Source: Choristoneura fumiferana (lineage: Eukaryota > Arthropoda > Insecta > Lepidoptera > Tortricidae). Taken from it: 64,000 bases of DNA. How positions within the stretch are numbered: position 1 is the stretch's first letter; each line of letters starts with the position of its first letter. Where the stretch lies: NCBI RefSeq assembly GCF_025370935.1, contig NC_133498.1, positions 5,402,178-5,466,177 on the forward strand, read 5' to 3'. The position numbers and the translations under genes were made by a program. Positions 63,950 through 64,000 of the stretch are shown in pieces. The notes below the pieces were generated by a model. That model ran no database searches. It was given only the letters and a program-made list of their open reading frames with translations, and had not been told where the DNA came from.

Positions 63950-64000
63950 GTCTTGGGTGCTTAATATGTACTTAAGCATGTATGTACATATGTATTTAAA
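63950..64000 (+). mobile_element. SINE family 2, cut by the window end
   Basis: TCTTGGGTGCTTAATATGTA then CTTAAGCATGTATGTACATA matches the middle of 16651-16884. Confidence 0.6.

Noticed and set aside
1..64000. CRISPR arrays, rRNA genes, bacterial operons, viral genes
   Set aside because: None seen; regular short repeats here are microsatellites or element boxes with irregular spacing, and the gene structure is plainly animal.

Overview
The window is AT-rich, intron-rich animal DNA dominated by dispersed repeats. The repeat set points to a moth or butterfly (Lepidoptera): Helitron-like elements with A|TC...CTAG|T ends, tRNA-derived SINEs, LINE tails ending in (TTGTA)n, RTE/CR1-type LINE debris, a hAT-type MITE with an 8-bp duplication and many fold-back MITEs. 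This is inference from repeat recognition; no species can be named.

Layout. 1-9.5 kb: a broken CR1-like LINE (minus), then the 5' end of an unrecognised minus-strand gene (2615-3004) that would run off the left edge, then repeats. 9.5-30 kb: mostly repeats, with one weak candidate first coding exon (9952-9985) beside a possible divergent promoter. 30.2-39.4 kb: a nine-exon plus-strand gene for a secreted, cysteine-rich protein with four thyroglobulin type-1-like repeats (415 aa as assembled). Most exons are shorter than 140 bp. A stop-interrupted retroelement with a restriction-like endonuclease motif lies in its seventh intron. 40.9-57.5 kb: a nine-exon plus-strand lunapark gene (Lnpk, 343 aa), an ER membrane protein of tubule junctions, with two membrane segments and a CxxC...CxxC zinc finger split across exons 6 and 7. 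Its 7.5-kb first intron is full of repeats and holds an orphan coding-like exon (47479-47702). 57.5-63 kb: intergenic DNA and repeats. 63.05 kb: a probable first coding exon of another plus-strand gene continuing past the right edge.

Both main genes were assembled by reading splice sites and phases. Every junction keeps frame, and both total lengths are multiples of three ending in a stop.

The most unusual signal is a pair of short elements (55516-55969 and about 62098-62655). They share a 71-bp GC-rich core (63 of 71 identical by eye) but carry unrelated arms, each made of its own short motif repeated in both orientations. They look like modular non-autonomous elements whose core moves between different arm sets. 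I know no named family that fits.
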